64,000 nucleotides of DNA, taken from contig NZ_JAFEWD010000003.1 in assembly GCF_017355855.1 (NCBI RefSeq), positions 519,913 through 583,912 on the forward strand, given 5' to 3'. Numbering within the stretch: the first letter of the stretch is position 1; the number at the start of each line of letters is the position of its first letter. The translations under genes were made by a program, and so were the position numbers. The notes beneath the pieces were generated by a model. The model saw nothing but the letters and a program-made list of their open reading frames with translations, made no database searches and was not told where the DNA came from. Positions 45,559-53,874 of the stretch are shown here, piece by piece. Source of the DNA: Pedobacter sp. SYSU D00535 (GTDB lineage Bacteria; Bacteroidota; Bacteroidia; Sphingobacteriales; Sphingobacteriaceae).

Positions 45559-47754
45559 TTACTCCGAAACGTAAGATTTTTTAAGAGCAAGGTTTTTGAG
45601 AAAATGCCTTGCTTCCCTATGATCCCGCAGGTAATACCTGGCGGCGGAAATATGGCTGCCAATTTTGATGGTGACGGCATCTGAAGGAAAAGCTTTAAAC
45701 ATATCCTCATCGGTATGATCGTCGCCCAACGCGAGAATATAATCGTAGTCGCATTGATCCAGCAGCGTCAGGGCAGCCTTCCCTTTGTTTACCTCCACGT
45801 TTTTGATCTCGATCACCTTATTTCCGGGCAGGATCTGTAGGCCCTGGTCGGCAGTGATGAACCGCAGGTCGCTCATCAGTTCGTTGGCACGAAGTTCTCC
45901 CAGTCCTTCTCCAACTTTACGGTAGTGCCAGGCGAGCGAATACGTTTTTTCCTCGATGAATGAGCCTGGAGTACGGTCGACGTAGGTTTCCAGTACCGGC
46001 TGTACGTCGTTTTTCCAGTAATTGGACAGGCCCGGGATCTGCAGCCATTCCTGCTCTCGCCTTTTCTGCCAAACCCCATGCTCTGCAATAATATCGAGAG
46101 GCAGATGCCCAAACCAGTTCTCAAGTGTGTCATGTTTGCGGCCGCTGATTAGCACCACCGCATTGGCGGGATCGGAGGTCAGCTGCTCCAGGATGCTGTA
46201 CAGCTCTTCATCAGGACTGGCCTGTTCGGGATTGATCTGGAATCCAACCAGGGTTCCGTCGTAGTCAAGGAAAATCATCCTTTTAGACGCAGCAGTGTAC
46301 TGCTGTTCCAGGTTGGTTAGGCTCTGCGGACCAATTCGCTTCGCTTGCATCGACTGCTGCATCTGCTTTACCTCGTTCAAACGGTCCATATAGATCTTCA
46401 CCCAGTGACGAATATTAAATTTCGAAACTACCTCACGCATCGCTTTCATCCGGCAGCGCTGTTCCTCGGCGGGCATGTTGAGGGCCTGAATGATGGCCTT
46501 GTAAACCTCTATGATATTATTAGGGTTGACGATAATCGCGTCTACCAGTTCTTTGGCTGCACCGGCCATCTCGCTTAAGATCAGTACCCCGTTTTCATTG
46601 GTGCGACTGGCTACGTATTCCTTGCTCACCAGGTTCATCCCATCCCGCATAGGAGATACCAGACAAACGTCGGCCGTATAATAAAGGGCAGAAAGCATGT
46701 CTTCGGGGAACGACCGGTAGTAGTAATGCACAGGCAGCCATTTTAGCGTACGGTAGCAGGAGTTAATGTTTCCTACAATCTTGTCGATCTCGTCTCTCAG
46801 CTCCTTGTACTGCGGTACCGTATCCCGCGAAGGAACAATGATCATGTACAGCACCACCTGTTCGATATATTCGGGGTTTTTCTGCAACAGCATCTCAAAC
46901 GCATGAAGCCGTTGCAGCACGCCTTTGCTGTAGTCGAGCCGGTCGATGGTAAGTACCAGGCGGCAGCCTTTGAAGGTAGTGCGCAGCATCGTTGCGGTTT
47001 CCTTCACTTCTTCCCGCTGCGTCAGCTCTTCAAACCGTTTGTTATCAATTCCCATCGGGAAAGACTCGATAACGATCTGCCGGTCGTTATGGTTGACCAC
47101 GTTGGCCGAAGAATGAACAGGCAGGATACGGGTGGCTGCACTCAGAAAATGCCGGGCATCATCGAAGGTATGGAAGCCAAGCAGGTCGGCTCCAAGCATA
47201 TTTTCCAGGATCTCTGCACGCCAGGGGATCAGCCGGAAGAGCTCATAAGAAGGGAAGGGGATATGTTGGAAGAAGCCGATGGTGATGTCGGGCTGCTCCG
47301 CCCGGATCAGCCCCGGAAGCAGCAGCAATTGGTAATCATGCACCCAGATCACATCTCCCGGCTCAGCAATCTTTAACACCGCTTCTTTGAACTTATGATT
47401 TACGGAAACATAGCTCTCCCAATACGACTGTTCATATTTGGCATAGGTGGGATGGTAATGGAACACGGGCCATAGCACCTCGTTAGAAAACCCTTCGTAG
47501 TAGAGGTTGATTTCATCCTGGCTAAGAAAAACAGGGTTTAAGTTGATTTCGGATAACTTCTCGCTTACCTCTGCTTGCTTTTCCTCCGAAAGCACCTCCA
47601 ATCCCGGCCATCCGATCCACATGTTATCTCCCTGACGGTAAATTGAGCCTAATCCTGTAGCTAGTCCACCTTCACTTTGCTTTAACTCAAAGACTCCATT
47701 TACTTCAGAGATTTTTACAGGTAGTCGGTTTGAAATAATGATCGTTCTGCTCAT
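45559..47754 (-). CDS. otsAB: Fused trehalose-6-phosphate synthase/phosphatase (OtsA-OtsB)
   Basis: A 731-residue two-domain cytoplasmic enzyme. Residues about 1-470 are the GT20 synthase: [71 protein letters not shown] and [15 protein letters not shown]. It joins UDP-glucose and glucose-6-phosphate. Residues about 495-731 are the HAD phosphatase: [12 protein letters not shown] (nucleophile Asp), [11 protein letters not shown] and [13 protein letters not shown]. The fusion makes trehalose directly as an osmoprotectant. Gene fusion of OtsA and OtsB is common in Bacteroidota. Its TAA stop touches the TGA of the convergent GH15 gene. Confidence 0.95.
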   Translation of the reverse strand: MSRTIIISNRLPVKISEVNGVFELKQSEGGLATGLGSIYRQGDNMWIGWPGLEVLSEEKQAEVSEKLSEINLNPVFLSQDEINLYYEGFSNEVLWPVFHYHPTYAKYEQSYWESYVSVNHKFKEAVLKIAEPGDVIWVHDYQLLLLPGLIRAEQPDITIGFFQHIPFPSYELFRLIPWRAEILENMLGADLLGFHTFDDARHFLSAATRILPVHSSANVVNHNDRQIVIESFPMGIDNKRFEELTQREEVKETATMLRTTFKGCRLVLTIDRLDYSKGVLQRLHAFEMLLQKNPEYIEQVVLYMIIVPSRDTVPQYKELRDEIDKIVGNINSCYRTLKWLPVHYYYRSFPEDMLSALYYTADVCLVSPMRDGMNLVSKEYVASRTNENGVLILSEMAGAAKELVDAIIVNPNNIIEVYKAIIQALNMPAEEQRCRMKAMREVVSKFNIRHWVKIYMDRLNEVKQMQQSMQAKRIGPQSLTNLEQQYTAASKRMIFLDYDGTLVGFQINPEQASPDEELYSILEQLTSDPANAVVLISGRKHDTLENWFGHLPLDIIAEHGVWQKRREQEWLQIPGLSNYWKNDVQPVLETYVDRTPGSFIEEKTYSLAWHYRKVGEGLGELRANELMSDLRFITADQGLQILPGNKVIEIKNVEVNKGKAALTLLDQCDYDYILALGDDHTDEDMFKAFPSDAVTIKIGSHISAARYYLRDHREARHFLKNLALKKSYVSE

Positions 47755-48096
47755 AGATTTTCTCAGTATTTAGATATAAGAGCTAAAAAACATTCCTGTT
47801 TTCAGCAAAATAAAAATTACAAGGACTTGATTGGGACACAGGTAAGGGTAGCCAACAAGTATACCAAAACAGGAGCACCGTTCCAATTCAGGTATTAATT
47901 CAGCCATTTAAGTATTAAGTCGACCAAATCATACGCACACGGGTTGAGATCTCCTAGCGAGCAGCGAAGAGATCTGCTATCCACAGCAGTTTTCCACAAG
48001 AGGGGTATAAAAAATGAAATTAATGAGAACCCAATGTTAAAGGTCCTGTTAATAGGTTGTTAATCAATCAAATGAGAAACTTTAAAAACAACGGTC
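47755..48096. other. Intergenic region with two adjacent hairpins
   Basis: A 342-base region between otsAB (minus) and a small plus-strand gene. Nothing coding is supported. AGATCTC (47947-47953) pairs with GAGATCT (47969-47975), and CTGCT/AGCAG forms a second stem at 47974-47989 followed by four T residues. The pair could be mutually exclusive stems of a leader or attenuator ahead of the small gene, or a repeat remnant. Confidence 0.4.
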
Positions 48097-48384
48097 ATGA
48101 CACGAAACAGGGCTTCATCTATCAAGAACTGGATCAAGAATATGGGTTTTCAGCTAACGAAATCTCATCTATTGGATCACCGGAGGAAGAAAATCAAGTA
48201 CTATACGCTTGAGAATTTTGGCGTGTATGAAGAAATCACCCCTGCAAAAAGTGCAAGTGAGAAAAAGCAGAAGTTTCTCTCCTGGACGCCCTGGGGGGAT
48301 TGTTTCGAGGTTACCTCGGTGAAAGATTTGATGAGGGCCTACGAAGAATTCAGAGACTATAATCCTAACGTGGTGCTTAATTAG
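48097..48384 (+). CDS. Small hypothetical protein
   Basis: A 95-residue soluble protein that I do not recognise. The C-terminal half (SWTPWGDCFEVTSVKDLMRAYEEF) looks like a folded alpha/beta segment; the N-terminal half is basic. A second reading frame from ATG 48072 to 48212 gives a 46-residue acidic protein (start MRNFKNNGHDTKQGF) overlapping its 5' part. It is possible that the real product joins the two frames through a base error or shift. It stands alone between otsAB and the dehydrogenase gene. Function not assigned. Confidence 0.45.
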   Translation: MTRNRASSIKNWIKNMGFQLTKSHLLDHRRKKIKYYTLENFGVYEEITPAKSASEKKQKFLSWTPWGDCFEVTSVKDLMRAYEEFRDYNPNVVLN

Positions 48385-48431
48385 CCCGCTCACCTAGTTT
48401 CAGTAGTTGCAAAGGCAGCTACTGAAACAGC

Positions 48432-49358
48432 CTATAGCCCCAAATTCACCAGCTTTCCCGCTAATACTTCCGAGATTTTACGATACGACTCGACCGTCCA
48501 TCCTCCTACATGCGGACTTAAGAGCACACGTCCGTTAGATACTAAATCCTGGAACCAGGTTTGCTCGCCTAACTGCGGGAACTTCTCTACTTCCAGCACA
48601 TCCAGCCCCGCACCTAAAATTTTACCTTCCCGGATGGCATTCAACACGGCTACCGTATTGACAACTTCTCCCCGGGCCGTATTCAGGAAGAAAATGGGTT
48701 TCCGGAAGTGAAAGAAGTATTCGTCGTCTACCATCTGCCGCGTTTCGCGTGTGAGGGGGATATGCAGGCTGAGTATATCGGCTTGTTTTACGACCTGTTC
48801 CATACTCACTTCGCTGGCATACTCGTCAGAGAATCCGGTTTTGTACTTGTCGTACGCTATTACATTCACCTCAAAGCCCTTCAGCTTCCTGGCGAACGAG
48901 CGCCCCATATGGCCGTAGCCAATAATAGCAACGGTGCGCCCTTTCAGTTCCAGACCACGGTTCCCTTCACGGTCCCAGATGCCGTTTCGCACCTCGATAT
49001 CTGCTTTACGCAGGTTGTTCATCAGGGAGAGGAGCATGCCCACCGCATGTTCACCTACTGCATCGCGGTTTCCTTCGGGTGCGTTCAGCAAACGTATTCC
49101 CCTGGTATTGGCATAGGCCTCGTCGATATTGTCCAGCCCAGCTCCAGCCCGGGCAATAAATTGTAAGCGCGTACCGGCGTCCATCAGCTCGCGGTCAATC
49201 TTAAACTTCGTTCTGATGGCGATGCCCAAGTAGTTGCCAACGACAGCCAGCGTTTCTTCCCTGCTGATATCGGGTCGGTCATCGACCACGTAGCCCAGTT
49301 TTTCCGCTTCCTGCTTAAAAAAGGGATGGAGTTTATCTGCGATCAGGATGTTCTTCAT
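48432..49358 (-). CDS. D-2-hydroxyacid dehydrogenase (3-phosphoglycerate dehydrogenase-like)
   Basis: A 308-residue NAD-dependent dehydrogenase. The Rossmann motif is VAIIGYGHMGRSFARKL; the substrate and catalytic residues are in ARAGAGLDNID, FLNTARGEVVNT (Arg), GAGLDVLEVEKFP (Glu) and LSPHVGGWTVES (His). There is no ACT or regulatory C-terminal domain, so it is the short type found for phosphoglycerate, glycerate or lactate-like substrates. It overlaps ksgA by 4 bases (ATGA), so the two are translationally coupled; the pairing ksgA-dehydrogenase has no obvious pathway meaning. Confidence 0.88.
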   Translation of the reverse strand: MKNILIADKLHPFFKQEAEKLGYVVDDRPDISREETLAVVGNYLGIAIRTKFKIDRELMDAGTRLQFIARAGAGLDNIDEAYANTRGIRLLNAPEGNRDAVGEHAVGMLLSLMNNLRKADIEVRNGIWDREGNRGLELKGRTVAIIGYGHMGRSFARKLKGFEVNVIAYDKYKTGFSDEYASEVSMEQVVKQADILSLHIPLTRETRQMVDDEYFFHFRKPIFFLNTARGEVVNTVAVLNAIREGKILGAGLDVLEVEKFPQLGEQTWFQDLVSNGRVLLSPHVGGWTVESYRKISEVLAGKLVNLGL

Positions 49359-50143
49359 TTTTGTCTTTCAGCTACGTAATTAGTCAGGTAAACAAAATCG
49401 CTTACGCTCAGTCGCTCGGCACGCAGGTCGAGCATCGGCTCTTCCGTCATCTTATCTTTGGATATCAACGAAGAGATGGCGTTACGCAAAGTCTTCCGCC
49501 GCTGATTGAAGCCGGCCTTCACCACTTTCCGGAACAACTCTTCATCGCAGTGGATCAGGTTCTCGCTTCTTCTTTTCAGCCGGATGACGGCCGACAATAC
49601 CTTCGGCGGAGGATTGAATACGCCTGCCTTCACCGTGAACAGGTATTCCACCTCGTAATACGCTTGTACCAGCACGCTCAGAATGCCGTACTCTTTCGAG
49701 CCGGGAGCAGAAGCACAGCGCTCGGCTACTTCCTTCTGAAACATGCCGACCATTTCCGGGATCAGCTCCCGGTTATCTACAATCTTGAAAAGGATCTGAG
49801 AGGAAATATTGTAAGGGAAGTTACCGATCACCCCAAACTGATCCTGAAAGATCTGCCTGAAATCCAGCTCCAGGAAATCGCCACTGATCAGCTTTGATCC
49901 CAGCTGCGGGTATTTTTTATCCAGATAGGCCACCGACTCGGTATCCAGGTCGATGAGGAAGGTTTCGTATCCGGGTTGCTGCAGTAGAAAGTCCGACAAG
50001 ATGCCCATGCCGGGTCCAACCTCCAGCACCTGCTTATACTTCCCCTCGGGTTGTAAACTGTTGACAATCCTGGATGCGATATTCTTATCGGTAAGAAAGT
50101 GTTGCCCCAGATGTTTTTTGGCACGTACAGAACTCATCAGCAC
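49355..50143 (-). CDS. ksgA: 16S rRNA dimethyladenosine transferase
   Basis: A 262-residue SAM-dependent methyltransferase that dimethylates two adjacent adenines in the 3' hairpin of 16S rRNA during small-subunit assembly. KKHLGQHFLTDKNIASRIV, VLEVGPGMGILSDFLL (SAM site), DFLELDF and NFPYNISSQILFKIV (the NxPY catalytic motif) are all present, as is the C-terminal helical RNA-binding part (FRKVVKAGFNQRRKTLRNAIS). ATG at 50137 is an alternative start two codons in. It is divergent from pdxA, a common arrangement in Bacteroidota. Confidence 0.96.
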   Translation of the reverse strand: MLMSSVRAKKHLGQHFLTDKNIASRIVNSLQPEGKYKQVLEVGPGMGILSDFLLQQPGYETFLIDLDTESVAYLDKKYPQLGSKLISGDFLELDFRQIFQDQFGVIGNFPYNISSQILFKIVDNRELIPEMVGMFQKEVAERCASAPGSKEYGILSVLVQAYYEVEYLFTVKAGVFNPPPKVLSAVIRLKRRSENLIHCDEELFRKVVKAGFNQRRKTLRNAISSLISKDKMTEEPMLDLRAERLSVSDFVYLTNYVAERQK

Positions 50144-50237
50144 TTATTTTGTTGCAAATAACGTAAAAATAGATGTGAGATTTGTGATACAATGATGTAA
50201 ACTGCCGGTCTGAAAATTCAGATAAAAGAATTTTATC

Positions 50238-50245
50238 TAAGTTTG
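50238..50245 (+). promoter_or_regulatory. Bacteroidota-type -7 box for pdxA
   Basis: TAAGTTTG matches TAnnTTTG and lies 36 bases before the pdxA start. It is the same octamer as the one before GH15. A TCTG about 26 bases upstream could be a weak -33 element. Confidence 0.55.
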
Positions 50246-50281
50246 TACAAATTTTCCTTACCCTGATTGGGAACTTAAATT

Positions 50282-51337
50282 ATGAGCGAAAAAATTAAAG
50301 TCGGAATTTCTATTGGTGATATTAACGGTATCGGTCTTGAAGTGATCATTAAAACCTTGTCTGATAATAAGGTGCTGGACTATTGCACTCCAATTGTCTA
50401 CGGAAATACCAAGGTCGCTTCCTTTTATCGTAAAGCCTTAAATATTTCAGACTTTAGTTTCAACGTCATACAGCAAGCTGGGCAGGCCAATCCTAAAAGG
50501 GCAAACATCATCAATTGCTGGGATGAAGATGTAAGAATCGAACCCGGCACGGTGAACGAAACTGGCGGCAAGTACGCCTTCATATCGCTGGACCATGCCG
50601 TTTCAGATCTCCTGGCGGGATCAATTGACGCACTGGTAACAGCTCCTATCAATAAGCACAACATCCAGAACGAAAATTTCAGCTTTCCCGGTCACACGGA
50701 ATATATTCAGCACCGGAGCAACGCTGCGGATTCCCTAATGTTTTTAGTGGGTGAAGACGTGAAAGTAGGGGTGGTGACCGGCCATATCCCTGTCGGGGAA
50801 GTAGCAGGCAAGATCACCAAGGAAGGGATTCTGTCTAAGCTGGAGCTGATGCGTAACAGCTTAAAACAAGATTTCTGGATCCAGAAGCCAAAGATTGCTG
50901 TGTTGGGATTGAATCCGCATGCGGGTGATAATGGCTTGATCGGTAATGAGGAATCGGCGGTCATTGCTCCGGCAATCGAAGAGGCCGTAGCGAAAGGCAT
51001 CTTTGCATTCGGCCCTTACTCAGCAGACGGCTTTTTTGCAAGTGGTGCACACCTCAAATTTGATGCGGTACTCGCCATGTACCACGACCAGGGTCTGATT
51101 CCATTTAAATACATCGCGTTCCATAACGGTGTCAACTTTACCGCCGGACTTCCGGTAGTGCGTACCTCCCCCGATCATGGTACCGGATACGACATTGCCG
51201 GCAAAAACCAGGCATCCGAAAATTCCTTCCGCGAAGCGCTGTTCATGGCGATTAATGTGGTAAAACGCAGGAAGGAAATGAAGGAGTTAACAGCAAATCC
51301 CCTGAAGATAACGAAGCTTTCGAAAGACCGAGATTAG
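50282..51337 (+). CDS. pdxA: 4-hydroxythreonine-4-phosphate dehydrogenase
   Basis: A 351-residue cytoplasmic enzyme of pyridoxal-phosphate synthesis (DXP-dependent route). It oxidises 4-phosphohydroxy-L-threonine with NAD. Motifs: VGISIGDINGIGLEVIIKTL, DALVTAPINKHNI, FPGHTEYIQHRS (metal-binding His), VVTGHIPVGEV, GLNPHAGDNGLIG, and AMYHDQGLIPFKYIAF, GTGYDIAGKNQASENSF. All metal-binding His residues are present. Length matches the family. It is divergent from ksgA. Confidence 0.96.
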   Translation: MSEKIKVGISIGDINGIGLEVIIKTLSDNKVLDYCTPIVYGNTKVASFYRKALNISDFSFNVIQQAGQANPKRANIINCWDEDVRIEPGTVNETGGKYAFISLDHAVSDLLAGSIDALVTAPINKHNIQNENFSFPGHTEYIQHRSNAADSLMFLVGEDVKVGVVTGHIPVGEVAGKITKEGILSKLELMRNSLKQDFWIQKPKIAVLGLNPHAGDNGLIGNEESAVIAPAIEEAVAKGIFAFGPYSADGFFASGAHLKFDAVLAMYHDQGLIPFKYIAFHNGVNFTAGLPVVRTSPDHGTGYDIAGKNQASENSFREALFMAINVVKRRKEMKELTANPLKITKLSKDRD

Positions 51338-51367
51338 TGATCGGACGACTTCAAGTCATCCGACCAC
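51335..51367. terminator. Palindrome straddling the pdxA stop
   Basis: AGTGATCGGACGACTT is followed after two bases by AGTCATCCGACCACT, a long imperfect stem. There is no T tract. The core words match the inverted repeat at 14805-14914, so this is a member of the same dispersed repeat family that probably also serves as a transcript end. Confidence 0.55.
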
Positions 51368-51411
51368 TAATCTCATGCACCTACGCAAGTCTCTTATCGT
51401 TTTATTCGCTA

Positions 51412-52020
51412 TCGCTCTTCGGAATTTCGCTATCGCTCTTCGGAATTTGCAATTCCGAAGTTCCTATCGAAGGATTTGTAATCCGAAACCTGCTGTTTTA
51501 TTTGTTTGCACGGTCGAAGGAACCACTAACGACCAGTGTTCCTTGCCATCCCGACGATAGGAGGAATCTAAATTTCTTTGCCCTGATAGCCGGGCAGGCC
51601 TAGTCCTTTTCTCTTGAAAGAAAAGGACCAAAAGTTCAAGGACTTCCCAAGGTGCCTTTTCGCACAAGTCAACCGCACAGTTCTGCCAGCAGCGCTCAGG
51701 GCTGCGTCTGCTTTGCCCTAATGCTCATTTCCCTCGCTTCGCAAACCAGCCAATGCCCTCTTCCCTGGCTCAAACCCTGCTGATCCAGGAACTTTATCCG
51801 GCACTGAGGGAAGTCCGGCCCTCCGGATCAGGTGTACTGCTAAAAGCATTGCTTAAAAAGGCAAGCACTTGCTCCGAAGGATTTTTCCCTCTCCTGGAGG
51901 AGAGGGTCAGGGTGAGGTGAACAGCAATAACTTTCCTTGACACAGCCCTGCTTTTTTGCTCTTCGGAATTTGTAATTCCGAAGTTCCTACCGTAGGATTT
52001 GTAATCCGAAGTCTCCGACA
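51412..52020. repeat. REP-like double hairpins and first copy of the 290-bp repeat
   Basis: GCTCTTCGGAATTTG-AATTCCGAAG followed by GGATTTGTAATCCG forms two adjacent 5-7 bp hairpins with TGT or TGC loops. It occurs at about 51435-51485 and again at 51957-52010, with further copies downstream at 52619-52673 and 53143-53197. Between them, 51541-51830 is the first copy of a longer gene-free repeat that is also found three times at 52257-53540. Within this copy the hairpin loop reads CTCTTGAAAG where the others have GGCTTAGGCC, while the stem GTCCTTTT/AAAAGGAC is kept. Confidence 0.75.
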
Positions 52021-52256
52021 CTTCTGGCAGTCAACTCCCATCCTTCCGGCCATCTTGTTCGGATATGTCTTAATCATGGTCATATCTCAGTTGTATATGC
52101 ATTAGCTTTTCCTACAGGAGATGAGCATCAGATGAGCGAGAGATGAGGGGCAGAGTGCCGGTTGGTAGGGAGAAGGCTGCCATGTGATAGCTTGCGTGGT
52201 TTGTGCAGTTGCATCAATTTGCATAATCACCAAGAACGACTTGCGACCAGTTTTTC

Positions 52257-53590
52257 TTGTCATCCCGACGATAGGAGGGATCTAAGTTTCTTTGCCCTCA
52301 TGGCCGGGTAGGCCTAGTCCTTTTGGCTTAGGCCCAAAAGGACCAAAAACCCCAAGGACTTCCCAAGGTGCCTTTTCGCACGAGTCATCCCACAGTTCTG
52401 CCAGCAGCGCTCAGGGCTGCGTCTGCTTTGCCCTCTAGCTCATAGCCTTCGCTTCGCAAACCAGCCAATGCCCTTTTCCATCACACATGGCTTGCTGCTG
52501 CCAGAACTTTATCCGGCACTAAGGGAAGTCCAGCCCTCCGGATCAACGTTAGTGCGATTAGAACAATTGATACAAGTAAGGAGGTGAAAAAGCTGTTGAG
52601 CGGATAAATGTAGTACATTGCTCTTCGGAATTTGTAATTCCGAAGTTCCTATCGTAGGATTTACAATCCGAAACTCGCTGTTTTATTGTTTGCACGGTCG
52701 CAGGAACCACAAACGACTGGTGTTTCTTGTCATCCCGACGATAGGAGGAATCTAAGTTTCTTTGCCCTCATAGCCGGGTAGGCCTAGTCCTTTTGGCTTA
52801 GGCCCAAAAGGACCAAAACTTAGCGAAGCGATCTCTTTCAGGCCATTAAAATTCAAATTAACCGCTGAAAAAACCCCAAGGACTTCCCAAGGTGCCTTTT
52901 CGCTCAAATCAATCGCACAGTTCTGCCAGCAGCGCTCAGGGCTGCGTCTGCTTTGCCCTGATGCTCATTTCCTTCGCTTCACAAACCAGCCAATGCCCTT
53001 TTCCATCACACAAGGCCTGCTGCTGCCAGAACTTTATCCGGCACTAAGGGAAGTCCAGCCCTCCGGATCAACGTTAGTGCGATTAGAACAATTGATACAA
53101 GTAAGGAGGTGAAAAAGCTGTTGAGCGGATAAATGTAGTACATTGCTCTTCGGAATTTGTAATTCCGAAGTTCCTATCGTAGGATTTACAATCCGAAACT
53201 CGCTGTTTTATTGTTTGCACGGTCGCAGGAACCACAAACGACTGGTGTTTCTTGTCATCGCGACGGTAGGAGGGATCTAAGTTTCTTTGCCCTCATAGCC
53301 GGGCAGGCCTAGTCCTTTTGGCTTAGGCCCAAAAGGACCAAAAACCCCAAGGACTTCCCAAGGTGCCTTTTCGCACAGGTCATCCCACAGTTCTGCCAGC
53401 AGCGCTCAGGGCTGCGTCTGCTTTGCCCTAATGCTCATTTCCCTCGCTTCGCAAACCAGCCAATGCCCTTTTCCATCCCACCGGGCCTGCTGCTGCCAGA
53501 ACTTTATCCGGCACTGAGGGAAGTCCAGCCCTCCGGATCAACGGTAGTGAGATTAGAGCAACTGTTACAAGTAACGATGTAGAAAAAGCT
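52257..53590. repeat. Tandem repeat block, about 2.6 units of 474-521 bp
   Basis: Three tandem copies start at about 52257, 52731 and 53252. Each holds CATCCCGACGATAGGAGG (GCGACGGTAGG in the third), a hairpin GTCCTTTTGG...CCAAAAGGAC, CAAGGACTTCCCAAGGTGCC, CAGTTCTGCCAGCAGCGCTC, and GAACTTTATCCGGCACT. A REP-like double hairpin and a link of about 110 bases complete the first two units. The stretches 52515-52735 and 53047-53256 are almost identical, so duplication was recent. The second unit carries an extra ~52 bases after position 52818. No gene is supported; open frames are on the repeat period. Confidence 0.8.
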
Positions 53591-53852
53591 GTAACAGGAT
53601 AAATGCTCAAGTCTTGCACTATGGTGAGCAGAGTGCTGCGGGCTGGGCCGAAAAGAACGGCGGGCCCGAGTGAGCCTTGCGGGCTGAAGCTTCGTTCTTT
53701 TCTTGACTTTTGCCCAACTTTTTGTCAAGAAAAAGTTGGAGGAAGAGTACTTAAGAGCACTTTCAAAACTTATCAAGGTTATAATTTCCCTTAAATCGAA
53801 AAGCCATGAGCGGACAAAACCAAATCAAAACCACACATCTGTATTAACCCAC
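53591..53852. repeat. GC-rich nested inverted repeats before hrpB
   Basis: AAAAGAACG (53651-53659) pairs with CGTTCTTTT (53693-53701) around a GC-rich core, and TTTTCTTGAC (53698-53707) pairs with GTCAAGAAAA (53724-53733). These overlap, so the two stems compete. This is another intergenic palindrome family; nothing coding was seen between the tandem repeats and hrpB. Confidence 0.6.
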
Positions 53853-53860
53853 TATCTTTG
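53853..53860 (+). promoter_or_regulatory. Bacteroidota-type -7 box for hrpB
   Basis: TATCTTTG matches TAnnTTTG, 14 bases before the hrpB ATG. It would give a leader of only a few bases, which is plausible in this phylum. Confidence 0.55.
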
Positions 53861-53874
53861 CGAGGAGCAACATC

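Noticed and set aside
46903..47376. 157-codon frame opposite otsAB
   Set aside because: Shadow of the synthase domain; no start context or domain.
51337..51603. Small frame after pdxA
   Set aside because: It consists of translated REP hairpins and repeat sequence.
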